This document shows positions 51,503-60,380 of a stretch of 64,000 nt of DNA, piece by piece. The translations under genes were made by a program, and so were the position numbers. The stretch is from positions 14,596,450 through 14,660,449 of the forward strand of contig NC_134026.1 in the NCBI RefSeq assembly GCF_964204645.1, given 5' to 3'. This stretch comes from Tubulanus polymorphus (taxonomy: Eukaryota > Nemertea > Palaeonemertea > Tubulaniformes > Tubulanidae). The notes under the pieces are model-generated. The model was given only the letters and a program-made list of their open reading frames with translations, searched no databases and was not told where the DNA came from. Position 1 is the stretch's first letter; the number at the start of each line of letters is the position of its first letter.

Positions 51503-52793
51503 ATGGATGTAGAAGGTGGAGAAGATATTGGAATGGATCCTTTTGATGAACCTGGTATAAGTGATGAACAACCACCTGATTCTGATGAAACAAGTCTTAA
51601 TGACGGTAATGAGTCAGAATATAATAATAATTTAAATATGCCTGATTATATTAAAAATGCAGAATCACAATTAAATCCTGAAAATTTAGACCCAGGTTTA
51701 GTAAAAAAAGATTTAAATAATTTAAACAAAATAGCTAAATTAGAAGATATAATTGAAAAATCTAAACTTAACATAAATGATGAAGACGTTGGACCTTTAG
51801 TAGACAAATTAAGATTTTTAGATAATGGTAAATGTTATTATAATTTGAAAGGTGATTATTATATTGATATCACTTATAAAAATAATTTAAAAAAAATATT
51901 AGCGGAATCAACTTAAATCAAATAAAGTTCCAATTGAAAAACTTTTAACGAATGGATTAATTGATGCAACAGATCAAGAATTAGAAGATTTAGATATATT
52001 TTCTGATAAAGCAATTAGAGAATTTGAAAGTATAAGACATGCATCTGATAAAATTGCGCATGATAAAAGTATAAGAGATTTAAAAATTAGAACTTTAGAA
52101 GATGAATTATTTAAATCAAGAAAAGAATCGGAACAACTAAAATTAGATAGAGATAATAAAGTTATTGAAGAAATCGAATTTAAAAAAAGAAATGCGTATT
52201 TAGAAAAAGAAAAAGATGATTTAGAATATAACATAGAATTACAAAAAGGAGAAATTAAATTATTATTAAAATCATATGATTATAATATTAATAGATTAAA
52301 AGTTATTTTTAAAGATTTGTTGATAAAACCAGATTCTGAAATATCATTGAAAGATAGAATAAAGTTATTATTTAAATTAGAAGGAATAACAATTCTTTCA
52401 ATTCTAACAGCTGTAACTATGTTATTTACAACAATTAGTTTAGCAATATCAAATTCTTTGAAATCTACGCCTACACCCAATAAACCGGATAAACCCCCGA
52501 ATGATAATAATTCTATACAAGATAAAGTTAAGGATGGTTTGAAGAAATTAGCAAAATATTTATGGGAACTATTTAAAAAATCTGCTGCAGCATTGCCGGG
52601 AGTTATTGCATCAATTGTTGGTTTTATATTGAAATCTGCAGGAAACATTATTAACTTTGCTGCTGAAAATATTATTTTATTTTCAATTACAGTTGTAAGT
52701 GCTATTATTTTTGGGTTAGTGAATATGATATCAAAAAGATATCAAGAAAAAATAATAAAAAATGAATCATTAATTTTTTTGTTAAATAAATGA
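51503..52793 (+). pseudogene. Coiled-coil multi-TM protein, inner copy, one frameshift
   Basis: The first frame (51503-51916) has an acidic N-terminus (DPFDEPGISDEQPPDSDE). After a frameshift near 51905 the rest is open to 52793: a coiled coil (KESEQLKLDRDNKVIEEIEF), a TM segment (ILSILTAVTMLFTTISLAI), a Pro/Asn linker, an amphipathic stretch, and C-terminal hydrophobic segments (GVIASIVGFIL, IILFSITVVSAIIFGLV). The stop TGA overlaps the ATG of the MCP gene (ATGA). It could be a membrane-spanning scaffold or tape-like protein; this is a guess from layout. Confidence 0.75.
52771..52792 (+). promoter_or_regulatory. Late-promoter-like motif at MCP start (one of many)
   Basis: TTTTTTT-GTTAAATAAATG: a T-run, a few bases, then TAAATG containing the start codon. 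The same design occurs before ATGs at 32234, 32576, 32825, 33204, 37298, 38976, 41359, 49647, 50089 and 51503 (plus) and 42741, 57205 and 60037 (minus). Genes starting at 54068, 44750, 54907, 43622, 42203 and 31454 keep only the T/A-rich TAAATG part. The pattern recalls poxvirus late promoters, where transcription starts in TAAAT at the start codon. Confidence 0.65.
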
Positions 52794-54037
52794 GTGGGAG
52801 TTATATAAGTCCTTCTAAGATTTCTAGAATATCTAATGCTATTGGAGCAGAAAGATCACATCATATAATTACTCATAACCCTTCAAATATTAATCCCGAT
52901 GAAACCTTATACGTTAGAATTCCTCAATTGACACAAAATACTTTTTATGTTCCAAATAGTATTTATTTATCAGCTGATATAAAAGTAACTGGCCATGATA
53001 ACAATTATGTTGTTGATAATGTTGGGAGATATTTGATTAAAAAATTAACTATAAAGATTGGTCCAGAAACAGTTTTCTCATTAGATGATTATAATTTATT
53101 TATGCATTATAAAGATTTATGGTTAACTAAAGAAAATAGAAATAATATGATATTTCAAGGCATCCAATCAGAAAACAATAATAAATTAAGATCTGAAGCC
53201 AATAATGCAGTAGTAACTAGTGCCGCAGATAATTTGATAAAAAAGATTTATGGAAGCAAATATAAAATTCCATTAGACTTTGAATTGATAAATAATAATC
53301 CACCTTTATATAAATATGTAATTCAAGAAGATATTATATTTGAGATAACAATTGCTCCTGTAAATGAAATTGTATTATCTAGCGTTGTTAAAGATATGGG
53401 TTATAAATTATCAAATATATGTTTAGAATATGACACAGTAACTAATGAAAATATTGCTAGCACAATTCAAACTCAATACAATCAAGGATTTTCATTATCA
53501 TATGATTATATTGATAAATCTAAAACTGTAACTATTAATGCAAATGATGAAATAATTAATGAGAGTATTAACTTCCCAAGAAGATCTATTAAAGGTATAT
53601 TAATATTTTTTACCATTGCAACATATTCTAATGGTGCAATAAAGGTAGATAATTATTATAATCCTGAAATAACAAAAGTAGAAATAACTATCGAAGGAAT
53701 AGCAAATAAAATATTTTGTCAAGGAATGAGAATGATTGATCAATGGCCAGAAATAAGAAAACATTTTATGAATGAAAAAGTAAAATCATTTGAAAATTGT
53801 AATATTAATCAAATTGATTATTATACCGGCAATAAATACGCATTATGGTTAGATTTTAGAACAACAGAGGATAATTCATTACATGGTTCTGGGAAAAAAC
53901 TACAAAATACAAAAGATGGAATACAATTATTCATGACAAAGAAAAGAGGAGACAAAAATTTCAAAATGCACATTTATATTATATCTGACGCACAATTAAA
54001 TATTGTAAATTCACAATTAGATAGTATTCAATATTAG
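52790..54037 (+). CDS. Major capsid protein, intact 415 aa (jelly-roll type)
   Basis: A beta-rich protein whose position upstream of integrase and ATPase, size and pattern (NPDETLYVRIPQLTQNTFYV, NVGRYLIKKLTIKIGPETVF, ELINNNPPLYKYVIQEDIIF, YNPEITKVEITIEG) fit the double jelly-roll capsid protein of the PRD1-adenovirus lineage. At 415 residues it is nearer to PRD1 P3 in size than to larger Polinton capsid proteins. I recall related unnamed proteins in marine invertebrate genomes. It would form the trimeric capsomer. The frame is free of stops, while the copy 1 homologue has two TGAs and the outer one is a fragment. Confidence 0.8.
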   Translation: MSGSYISPSKISRISNAIGAERSHHIITHNPSNINPDETLYVRIPQLTQNTFYVPNSIYLSADIKVTGHDNNYVVDNVGRYLIKKLTIKIGPETVFSLDDYNLFMHYKDLWLTKENRNNMIFQGIQSENNNKLRSEANNAVVTSAADNLIKKIYGSKYKIPLDFELINNNPPLYKYVIQEDIIFEITIAPVNEIVLSSVVKDMGYKLSNICLEYDTVTNENIASTIQTQYNQGFSLSYDYIDKSKTVTINANDEIINESINFPRRSIKGILIFFTIATYSNGAIKVDNYYNPEITKVEITIEGIANKIFCQGMRMIDQWPEIRKHFMNEKVKSFENCNINQIDYYTGNKYALWLDFRTTEDNSLHGSGKKLQNTKDGIQLFMTKKRGDKNFKMHIYIISDAQLNIVNSQLDSIQY

Positions 54038-54067
54038 AAATATAAAGTTAAAATTAACGATATATAA

Positions 54068-54905
54068 ATGGGCGGTAAAAAAACTCCTAATACTAAAGAA
54101 CAATATTTAAGAAATTTATATTACAACCCTGAGAGTTCGGTTGCTAATTCTTCTACCAAAAATATATGGCGTCAAGTAAAACAAGATAAATTAGATAAGA
54201 TAATCCCACAAAATTTAGTTAAATATAAAGATATAAATGAATTTATGTTAGAACAACCAACATACACAACACATAAAAAAATTGTTAGAAAATATAAAAC
54301 TCGTAAAAGTATGGTAAGTTATGTAGATCAACAGTGGCAAGGAGATTTAATTGATATGAAAAATGTTTAGAAAGATAATAATGATTATTGGTGGTTATTG
54401 AATATAATTGATATTTTTAGTCGTTATGTATGGAGAACAAGAATGTGGAAATATTTTACAGCAAATAATACTTTTAAATGGATTGATGTTTTACCAAAAT
54501 TGATAGAAGGATATAATAATTCTTATCATTCTTCTATTGGAATGAAACCTATTGATGCTAGAAAACCTGAAAATGCTGAAATTGTTTGGAATAATTTATA
54601 TGGAGCATTTATTTGACAAGGGATACGATCGAAATTTTACTAGGGAAATATATAAAATAAAAAAGGTAATAACAACAAAACCATATGTCTATAAATTAGA
54701 AGATTTAGATGGTGAAGAAGTTGATGGCTACTTTTACGAAGAAGAATTAAGTTTAACTACTGAAAATCTAGAACAAGAATATAAAATTGAAAAAGTATTA
54801 AAAACAAAAACTATTAAAACAAAAAAAATATTCTTTAGTAAAATGGGTTGGATGGCCAGATAAATTCAATGAATGGATATTATCAAGTAAAATTAAAAAT
54901 ACATA
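54068..54905 (+). pseudogene. Integrase, inner copy, catalytic core deleted
   Basis: The N-terminus matches the intact integrase at 43623-44750 up to the first catalytic Asp (QGDLIDM). It then shows a TAG at 54368-54370, a deletion at about 54434 that removes the second Asp and the Glu, a second deletion near 54612, and a frameshift in the chromodomain near 54830. It cannot be active. Confidence 0.92.
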
Positions 54906-54906
54906 A

Positions 54907-55481
54907 ATGAATAAGGAATTATTTATATTTGAGCCTCATAATATGCTAATTTCTGGCGTAACAAATTGTGGAAAAACTTATTTTATATTAAATTTATTAG
55001 AAACTGTTTATAAAAAATATTTTGATAATATAGTATTATTTTGTCCAACATATGAATTTAATCAAACTTATGATAGAAATATTACTAGAAATAATAAATT
55101 TATTATATTAGATCCTAAAACAGTAAAAGAAAATTTAGATAATTGTATTAAAATAGCAATAGATATTTATAAAGGATCAAATACATTATTCATTATAGAT
55201 GATTGTGCAAATTTATATGATTCAAAAATTAGAGTGAGTTATGTAATTTAGCTTTTTCTGGCAGACATTTTGGGATAACAACTTGGGTTTTAAATCAAAA
55301 ATATAATTCAATTGTTAAAGATTTTAGAGAAAACATTAGATTTTTAGTTTTATTCTACAATAAAGATAGAAAATCGATGAAAAATGCACTTGAGGAAAAT
55401 GATATTATTCCACATGATTTACATAATGAATATATGGATAAGTTGAAAAATATTAAAAGATCAAAATTACTATTTAGATAA
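54907..55481 (+). pseudogene. Packaging ATPase, inner copy, frameshifted
   Basis: Walker A (GVTNCGKTYF) and Walker B (TLFIIDDCAN) are present. A one-base loss near 55235 ends the frame at 55251, but homology to 43065-43622 continues to 55481 with a small insertion near 55415-55440. Confidence 0.92.
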
Positions 55482-55803
55482 CAACACCCATTTAAATATG
55501 AATTTATTTAAATTCAACTATCTTGTTAATCTAATTGAATTCTAGTTACATTCTAGTTATTGGTAGTTGGAACAAAAATCAACTAGATTCAACAATATTT
55601 TAACTAGCTTGTTAATCTAGTTTAATTCTAGTTACATTCTTGTTAAATCTAGTTGATAGTAGTTGAAACAAAAATCAACTAGATTTAACAAGAAATAAAC
55701 AAAAACAACAATATTTCAACTAGCTTGTTAATCTAGTTGAATTCTAGTTACATTCTAGTTGAATTCTAGTTGCAACAACACAACTAATTTTTTTGTTATA
55801 TAA
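55482..55803. repeat. CTAGTTGAATT tandem-like repeat region, inner copy
   Basis: About twenty CTAGTT/AACTAG motifs in units such as TAATCTAGTTGAATTCTAGT and CATTCTAGTTGAATTCTAGT. Same position as 42742-43064 in the outer copy. No ORF. Confidence 0.8.
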
Positions 55804-56410
55804 TTGGTAGGTGAAAAGAAAACAAAATCTAAAAATGGTGATGTTCCAATTGAAAAAACTTTAGATGATTTAGGAATAACAGAAAACAAATTAATTCCAG
55901 ATGATGGTGCTTTAAATAATGTTACAACAAATAATAATTATGAATATTATCTTTATTGTAAACATCAATTAGAAATATTAATAGCATCTGGAAAATGTAA
56001 AAATTTTACTAGTAAAAATTTAACTCATAATGAATTAGATACAATGAAATCAGATGAAATTATTAGATTATTTAAGATTAATGAAGCCGCGAGAACAGCT
56101 AGAATTAATGACGCGATATCAGAAAATGTAGTAAAAGGTTATAGTAAATTATGTAATTATATACTACCAATTGAAGATGAAAATAGATTATATTCCGATT
56201 TAAAAAAATGATTATTTTGTTATGACTGAATTAAATAAATGGATTGGATATTTATCATTTCAATTAGGTGGATTTATGACATTATTATCAACTGGGGTTA
56301 TAACATTTTCAAATATTGAAAGTAAAAATATTTCTATAATAAATGAGCGAGGTGGAAGAAGTGAAGGAATTAACTGTGAAGAAAAAACCGAGATCACAGA
56401 AACAAATTGA
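55804..56410 (+). pseudogene. 196-aa membrane protein, inner copy
   Basis: Aligns with 42151-42741. The start codon reads TTG (TATATAATTGG) where the outer copy has ATG, and an extra A in the run near 56206 shifts the frame after 135 codons. The TM-containing end continues in 56222-56410. Confidence 0.85.
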
Positions 56411-56699
56411 ATGGTCTCGGCAATTAGGAATTAAATCACAAGAATATAAAAAAGCTGTAAAAGAAAAAATAAGTAATAAAAATGGTGAAAATATTGTTAT
56501 TTCTACTCCTTCTAATAATTGAATATTTGATAAATGTCTATATTTTACAGTTGGATTTGTAATTGTATTCATTTTGATTGGGTGTAATTGGTATAAGAAA
56601 TCAAATAAAATTCATGATATTAATAATTCTGAAACAACTGCTATCAAAAATGAAAATACTTCTGAAATTCCAAAATTGACAATAAAAAAAATGGATTAA
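56343..56699 (+). pseudogene. 125-aa single-TM protein, inner copy
   Basis: Starts MSEVEEVKE in AATAAATGAG and overlaps the previous gene. It has an in-frame TGA near 56521 just before the TM segment and small indels at the end. Homologue of 41826-42203. Confidence 0.75.
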
Positions 56700-56765
56700 T
56701 ATTTTAGAAAAAAAGCAAAAAAAAATAATTTTTTTAATTAATTGAATATCTCACTACTTTTGTCT

Positions 56766-56794
56766 ATCACTGTGTGGGTGCTGTTTATGGCACC
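56766..56794 (-). repeat. 29-bp double-hairpin micro-insertion (site 3)
   Basis: On the minus strand GGTGCCATAAACAGCACC is followed by CACACAGTGAT, lying between CATAGAT and AGAC. The outer copy at 41766-41780 lacks it here. Same family as 37127 and 41790. Confidence 0.85.
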
Positions 56795-56878
56795 ATCTAT
56801 GCGGAGCAATTAAATTGTCCAGATAAGTCATTTCGGATTCTAGATATTCATTATTTTTATTAATTTATTTTTTAAAAT

Positions 56879-57205
56879 TTAATCAACAATTTCTAAATCA
56901 TGATGGCCATCTTCATTTTTTCCATGATAGATTATTTTAAATCCTTCTAAATCTTTTAATTCCTTTGTACTCAATGAAGCCCATTTATCAGGTAAAAATA
57001 CTTTTAATTCTCGCGATGTACTAACATTACAGCAGCTTAAATTAGCTGATACTTTCTCTCCATATTTAGTTTTTATCTTTTCTAATTTCAATATTTTATG
57101 TTCAATTTCTTTTGTAACATCAACTAACTTTTTTATTTCAAATTGTTTTTTTGATGGTTTTATTCTGTTATTTATTGTTGCTAAGAATGCTTTTCTATCT
57201 CCCAT
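56879..57205 (-). CDS. 108-aa terminal gene, intact (possible ssDNA-binding protein)
   Basis: Starts at the TIR edge (CCTAATAAATGGGAG) and runs convergent to the main gene block. The N-terminal half is basic and helical. The C-terminal half is beta-like (KYGEKVSANL, ELKVFLPDKWASL, GFKIIYHGKNEDGHHDLEIV), a pattern compatible with an OB-fold. A DNA-binding role, such as single-strand binding in protein-primed replication, is a guess. Relatives are at 41359-41683 and, as a relic, 31290-31437. Confidence 0.75.
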   Translation of the reverse strand: MGDRKAFLATINNRIKPSKKQFEIKKLVDVTKEIEHKILKLEKIKTKYGEKVSANLSCCNVSTSRELKVFLPDKWASLSTKELKDLEGFKIIYHGKNEDGHHDLEIVD

Positions 57206-57545
57206 TTATTAGGAAAAGAAATTACTTGTGGTGATGAGTGGGGATTACTTCCCCTTGTATATAACAAACACGCTATTAACCGTTCTCACCCAAGCCTCAC
57301 AGCATCTATTTATCCGGGTACAGTTGACACGCAATCACTGTACTACTACAGTAATAGCACACGCGTTAATAACCGTTCTCAGTAGAGACTCACTGTATCG
57401 ATCTATCCACGCGCAGATGTTGTTACGCGCACTCACTGTATATGTGTATCACAGAGCAATCGTCCGTTCTCACTAGAGCCTAGCTGTGATGAGTGGTGTC
57501 TAGTACTCTAGTACTCTGGTACGAAAACGCCATCTTCTAATTACT
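57198..57545 (-). repeat. Right TIR of the inner Polinton
   Basis: Matches 41021-41366 and 60030-60374, with small differences such as TAGTACTCTAGTACTCTGG replacing the duplicated TCGAC block. It ends ...TAATTACT and abuts outer polB sequence at 57546. Confidence 0.9.
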
Positions 57546-60037
57546 ATCATCTACGGTTAAATGTTCTGGGCAATAAGGTAAGTTTCTTGTTTTAAACTTT
57601 ATATTTTCAGGATATTCTAAATCAACTACAAAGAAATACTCCTCTTTTAATTGATCATAAAATTGATCTTTTAATAATTCTGTTACATTAAAATCATTGT
57701 GTGTTTTATAAAATGAATAAGGAATTGCGCCTTTATATCTCAATAATTTAAAATCTTGGTCATTTGGATAATAATATCGAGTTATTATAAAATCATTATC
57801 AACTAAAATTTTTGATAAATTATCTAATGAACTTGCTAGAAATCTATAAGAATCTAAAAATCTAATGCAACCAAATTGAAATGAAATATAATTTTCAGAT
57901 GTTTTAGCTAATAGATTAAAATCATATTTTCTTACATTTACACCATTCATAGCATTATATTCTTCTATTTCTTGATTAATTGTGCCCAATTTCCTTGATA
58001 ATTGTTTTATAAATAGATGGGTATCATAGCCTGATAAATTATGAAATAATATTGGTACGAAATTAACTTTCTTAGCTTGTAAATTACAATCTTCATGAGC
58101 AGCTCCACGATATTTTGAATTTAAATGATCATGATCTCTAACTTTTTTATCAAATGAATAAAAACGTTTTTCACAATAACAACAATGAGTTGGATAATTA
58201 AAATCAATTTCATCTTCTTTTGTCATAACTATTCTTTTATTTTTGTTTAATAATTTTGCAAAATCACTTTCTAATTCAATCATTTTGTCACAAAAATCAT
58301 TAACTACATTTTCACCTCTAAAAGAAATATACTGACTTTCATATAATTCAGGATAATTTGATTTTATACAAATTCCATAAGCAGCAGCTCTTTGATGATC
58401 TTCTTTAATTGTATTTATAATTGGCGGGTCTAGTGTTGTGTCTTCATTTAATTCATTTCCTTTATCCATTGATTTCAATAATTGCTTTTTGTTATATATC
58501 TTTTTTCTATCTTGATCAGTTAATTCTTTATTCAACGATTCAAAATCCCCATAAATTACAAATGGAACAATATTTTTAAATTTATGATTAGTAAATTTCA
58601 ATTTATAATCTTTTTCTGTTGGCATTATTAATTTGCAAAAATCTTTATTATCACATAATTCTTTATGTTTTAGTAACGCATTCTCAGTTTTAAATTTAGA
58701 TAAACATTTTCTACGTAGATAAATTTTATTACTGTTAAAATCACTTTCTGTTCTAAAGAATAAATCAATTTGTTTTAACCACATATAATGTTCATTTTCA
58801 TCTTTTTTGTAATATAACAAATCTATAGCATTTTCAACATCATAATATTCCGTTAAATATAAAGCTTCCAATGTATAATCTTTAATATTTTCACCTTTTG
58901 TCTTTGGTAATTGCATCAATTCGAATACATTTATTTTTAAATTATTAATTTTTTCTATTTTGGGTATCATTTTTATAGTGACTGGATATTGATCAATTTT
59001 ATATAATGTTTCATATTTCCGGTAAATTTTTTATTCTAAAACTATGCGTTATATCTTCTGTTGGATGTAAGCAACTAATAATTGACCATAGAAAACATTT
59101 ATTATCTTCATTTTGAACATTTATTACTGCTTTTGTTGTAAATGGTAATTTAATATAAGATGATGCTTTAATATCCTTTTCTGTTGTAAAGTTTGAATCA
59201 TTTTTAAACATTGTTTTACTTTTTGATGTTTTATTCCTTTTTGTATTATAAACATTTAAATCTAAAAATGTAATTTCATTTAATGATAAACCAGAACCCT
59301 CAAAATATCTTTCTTCAATATGACGTTTAAATTCATTAAATACTTTTTCTAACTTCTCTTTTATTTGCGTTTTTGAAATTATTTCTTCAGAGAGTGTGTG
59401 AATATTATAATCCATTTTCTCTTCTGACTATAAAAAAACTTACTTTCCCAGAGATACTAATTTTTGGATATTCAACATCTGTTATCAAATCTAGTATTTC
59501 TTCTATTATTTCATTAAATTTATTATAATCTTCTATTGTTGTACCTTTAAAAAATCTAAATATAATAGCTGCAGGACCAATTTTACTACGTAATGTTTCT
59601 AATATTTCAATTGTATCTGTTATTTCTAGTGAATCAATATAATTTCTAACATTTTTCATGTAAGGCTTATTTGAAATGGATTTAGTTTTTGAAGTTGGTT
59701 TTTTTACTTTTTGAGGTTTATCATCGAAATAATCTTTTCCTAAAACATTACTACTCAAATTTTGATGGTGTTTTTGTAATTCGAGATGTCTATTATAATT
59801 CCTTTTTACTATAAATTCATTACAAACTTTACATTTTATTTCATCCACATTCATATTTTCTAATCGTTCTTTTCTTTCATTGGAATTTTCTGAAGTTTCA
59901 AAATCTATAACATTTTTTGTGTGATTTGAAGATTTTTCATGACGCGATTTTTGAGATTTATCAATGTACTTTTTACAATATGGACAATAATATTGATTTT
60001 CATTAACATCAATTTGTTCTGTCTTATTCTCTCCCAT
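57546..60037 (-). pseudogene. polB: PolB of the outer Polinton, N-terminal and exonuclease part, broken
   Basis: Starts MGENKTEQ at the TIR edge. Two C2H2-like fingers are intact (YYCPYCKKYIDKSQKSRH and KCKVCNEFIVKRNYNRH). Frameshifts lie near 59410 and between 59011 and 58970. The exonuclease domain follows with FVIYGDFESL (Exo I) and HNLSGYDTHLF (Exo II). Between them is a Cys/His block (CCYCEKRF with RDHDHLNSKYRGAAHEDCN) that is common in Polinton-type PolB. An in-frame deletion near 57625 removes polymerase motif A and its surroundings. At 57545 the inner element's TIR interrupts the gene; motifs B and C are absent. Confidence 0.9.
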
Positions 60038-60374
60038 TTATAAGGAAAAAAAATTACTTGTGGTGATGAGTGGGGATTACTTCCCCTTGTATATAACAAG
60101 CACACAATTAACCGTTCTCACCCAAGCCTCACAGCATCTATTTATCCGGGCACAGTTGACACGCAATCACTGTACTACAGTAATAGCACACGCGTTAATA
60201 ACCGTTCTCAGTAGCGACTCACTGTATCTATCTATCCACGCGCAGTTGTTGTTACGCGCACTCACTGTATATGTGTATCACAGAGCAATCGTCTGTTCTC
60301 ACTAGAGCCTAACTGTGATGAGTGGTGTCTCGACCTCTCGACCTCTGGTATGAAAACGCCATCTTCTAATTACT
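60030..60374 (-). repeat. Right TIR of the outer Polinton
   Basis: Inverted partner of 41021-41366, ending ...TAATTACT before the TATATT duplication. It contains the polB promoter-like TTTTTTTT-CCTTATAAATGG at its inner edge. Confidence 0.9.
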
Positions 60375-60380
60375 TATATT
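60375..60380. other. Right 6-bp target-site duplication (TATATT)
   Basis: Matches 41015-41020; both copies fall in the CXC-gene reading frame. Confidence 0.9.

Larger units (their letters stand above)
49588..57545 (+). mobile_element. Inner Polinton copy (left end missing)
   Basis: Same gene order as copy 1 and the outer element, on the plus strand: end of the two-TM gene, 141-aa, 465-aa, coiled-coil TM, MCP, integrase, ATPase, 196-aa, 125-aa, then the convergent 108-aa gene and a TIR ending at 57545. The TIR abuts polB of the outer element, so it inserted there. The left TIR, polB and penton-like gene are lost and PLE sequence is in their place. Confidence 0.88.
41021..60374. mobile_element. 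Outer Polinton/Maverick-type element, with nested insertions
   Basis: Flanked by TATATT duplications and by TIRs that start AGTAATTAGAAGATGGCG, as AG-starting Polinton termini do. From the left it holds the 108-aa gene, two membrane protein genes, ATPase, integrase and the end of the MCP. From the right it holds the start of polB. The middle has been replaced by a PLE pair (44958-49587) and a second element in opposite orientation (49588-57545). Total span 19,354 bp. Confidence 0.9.
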
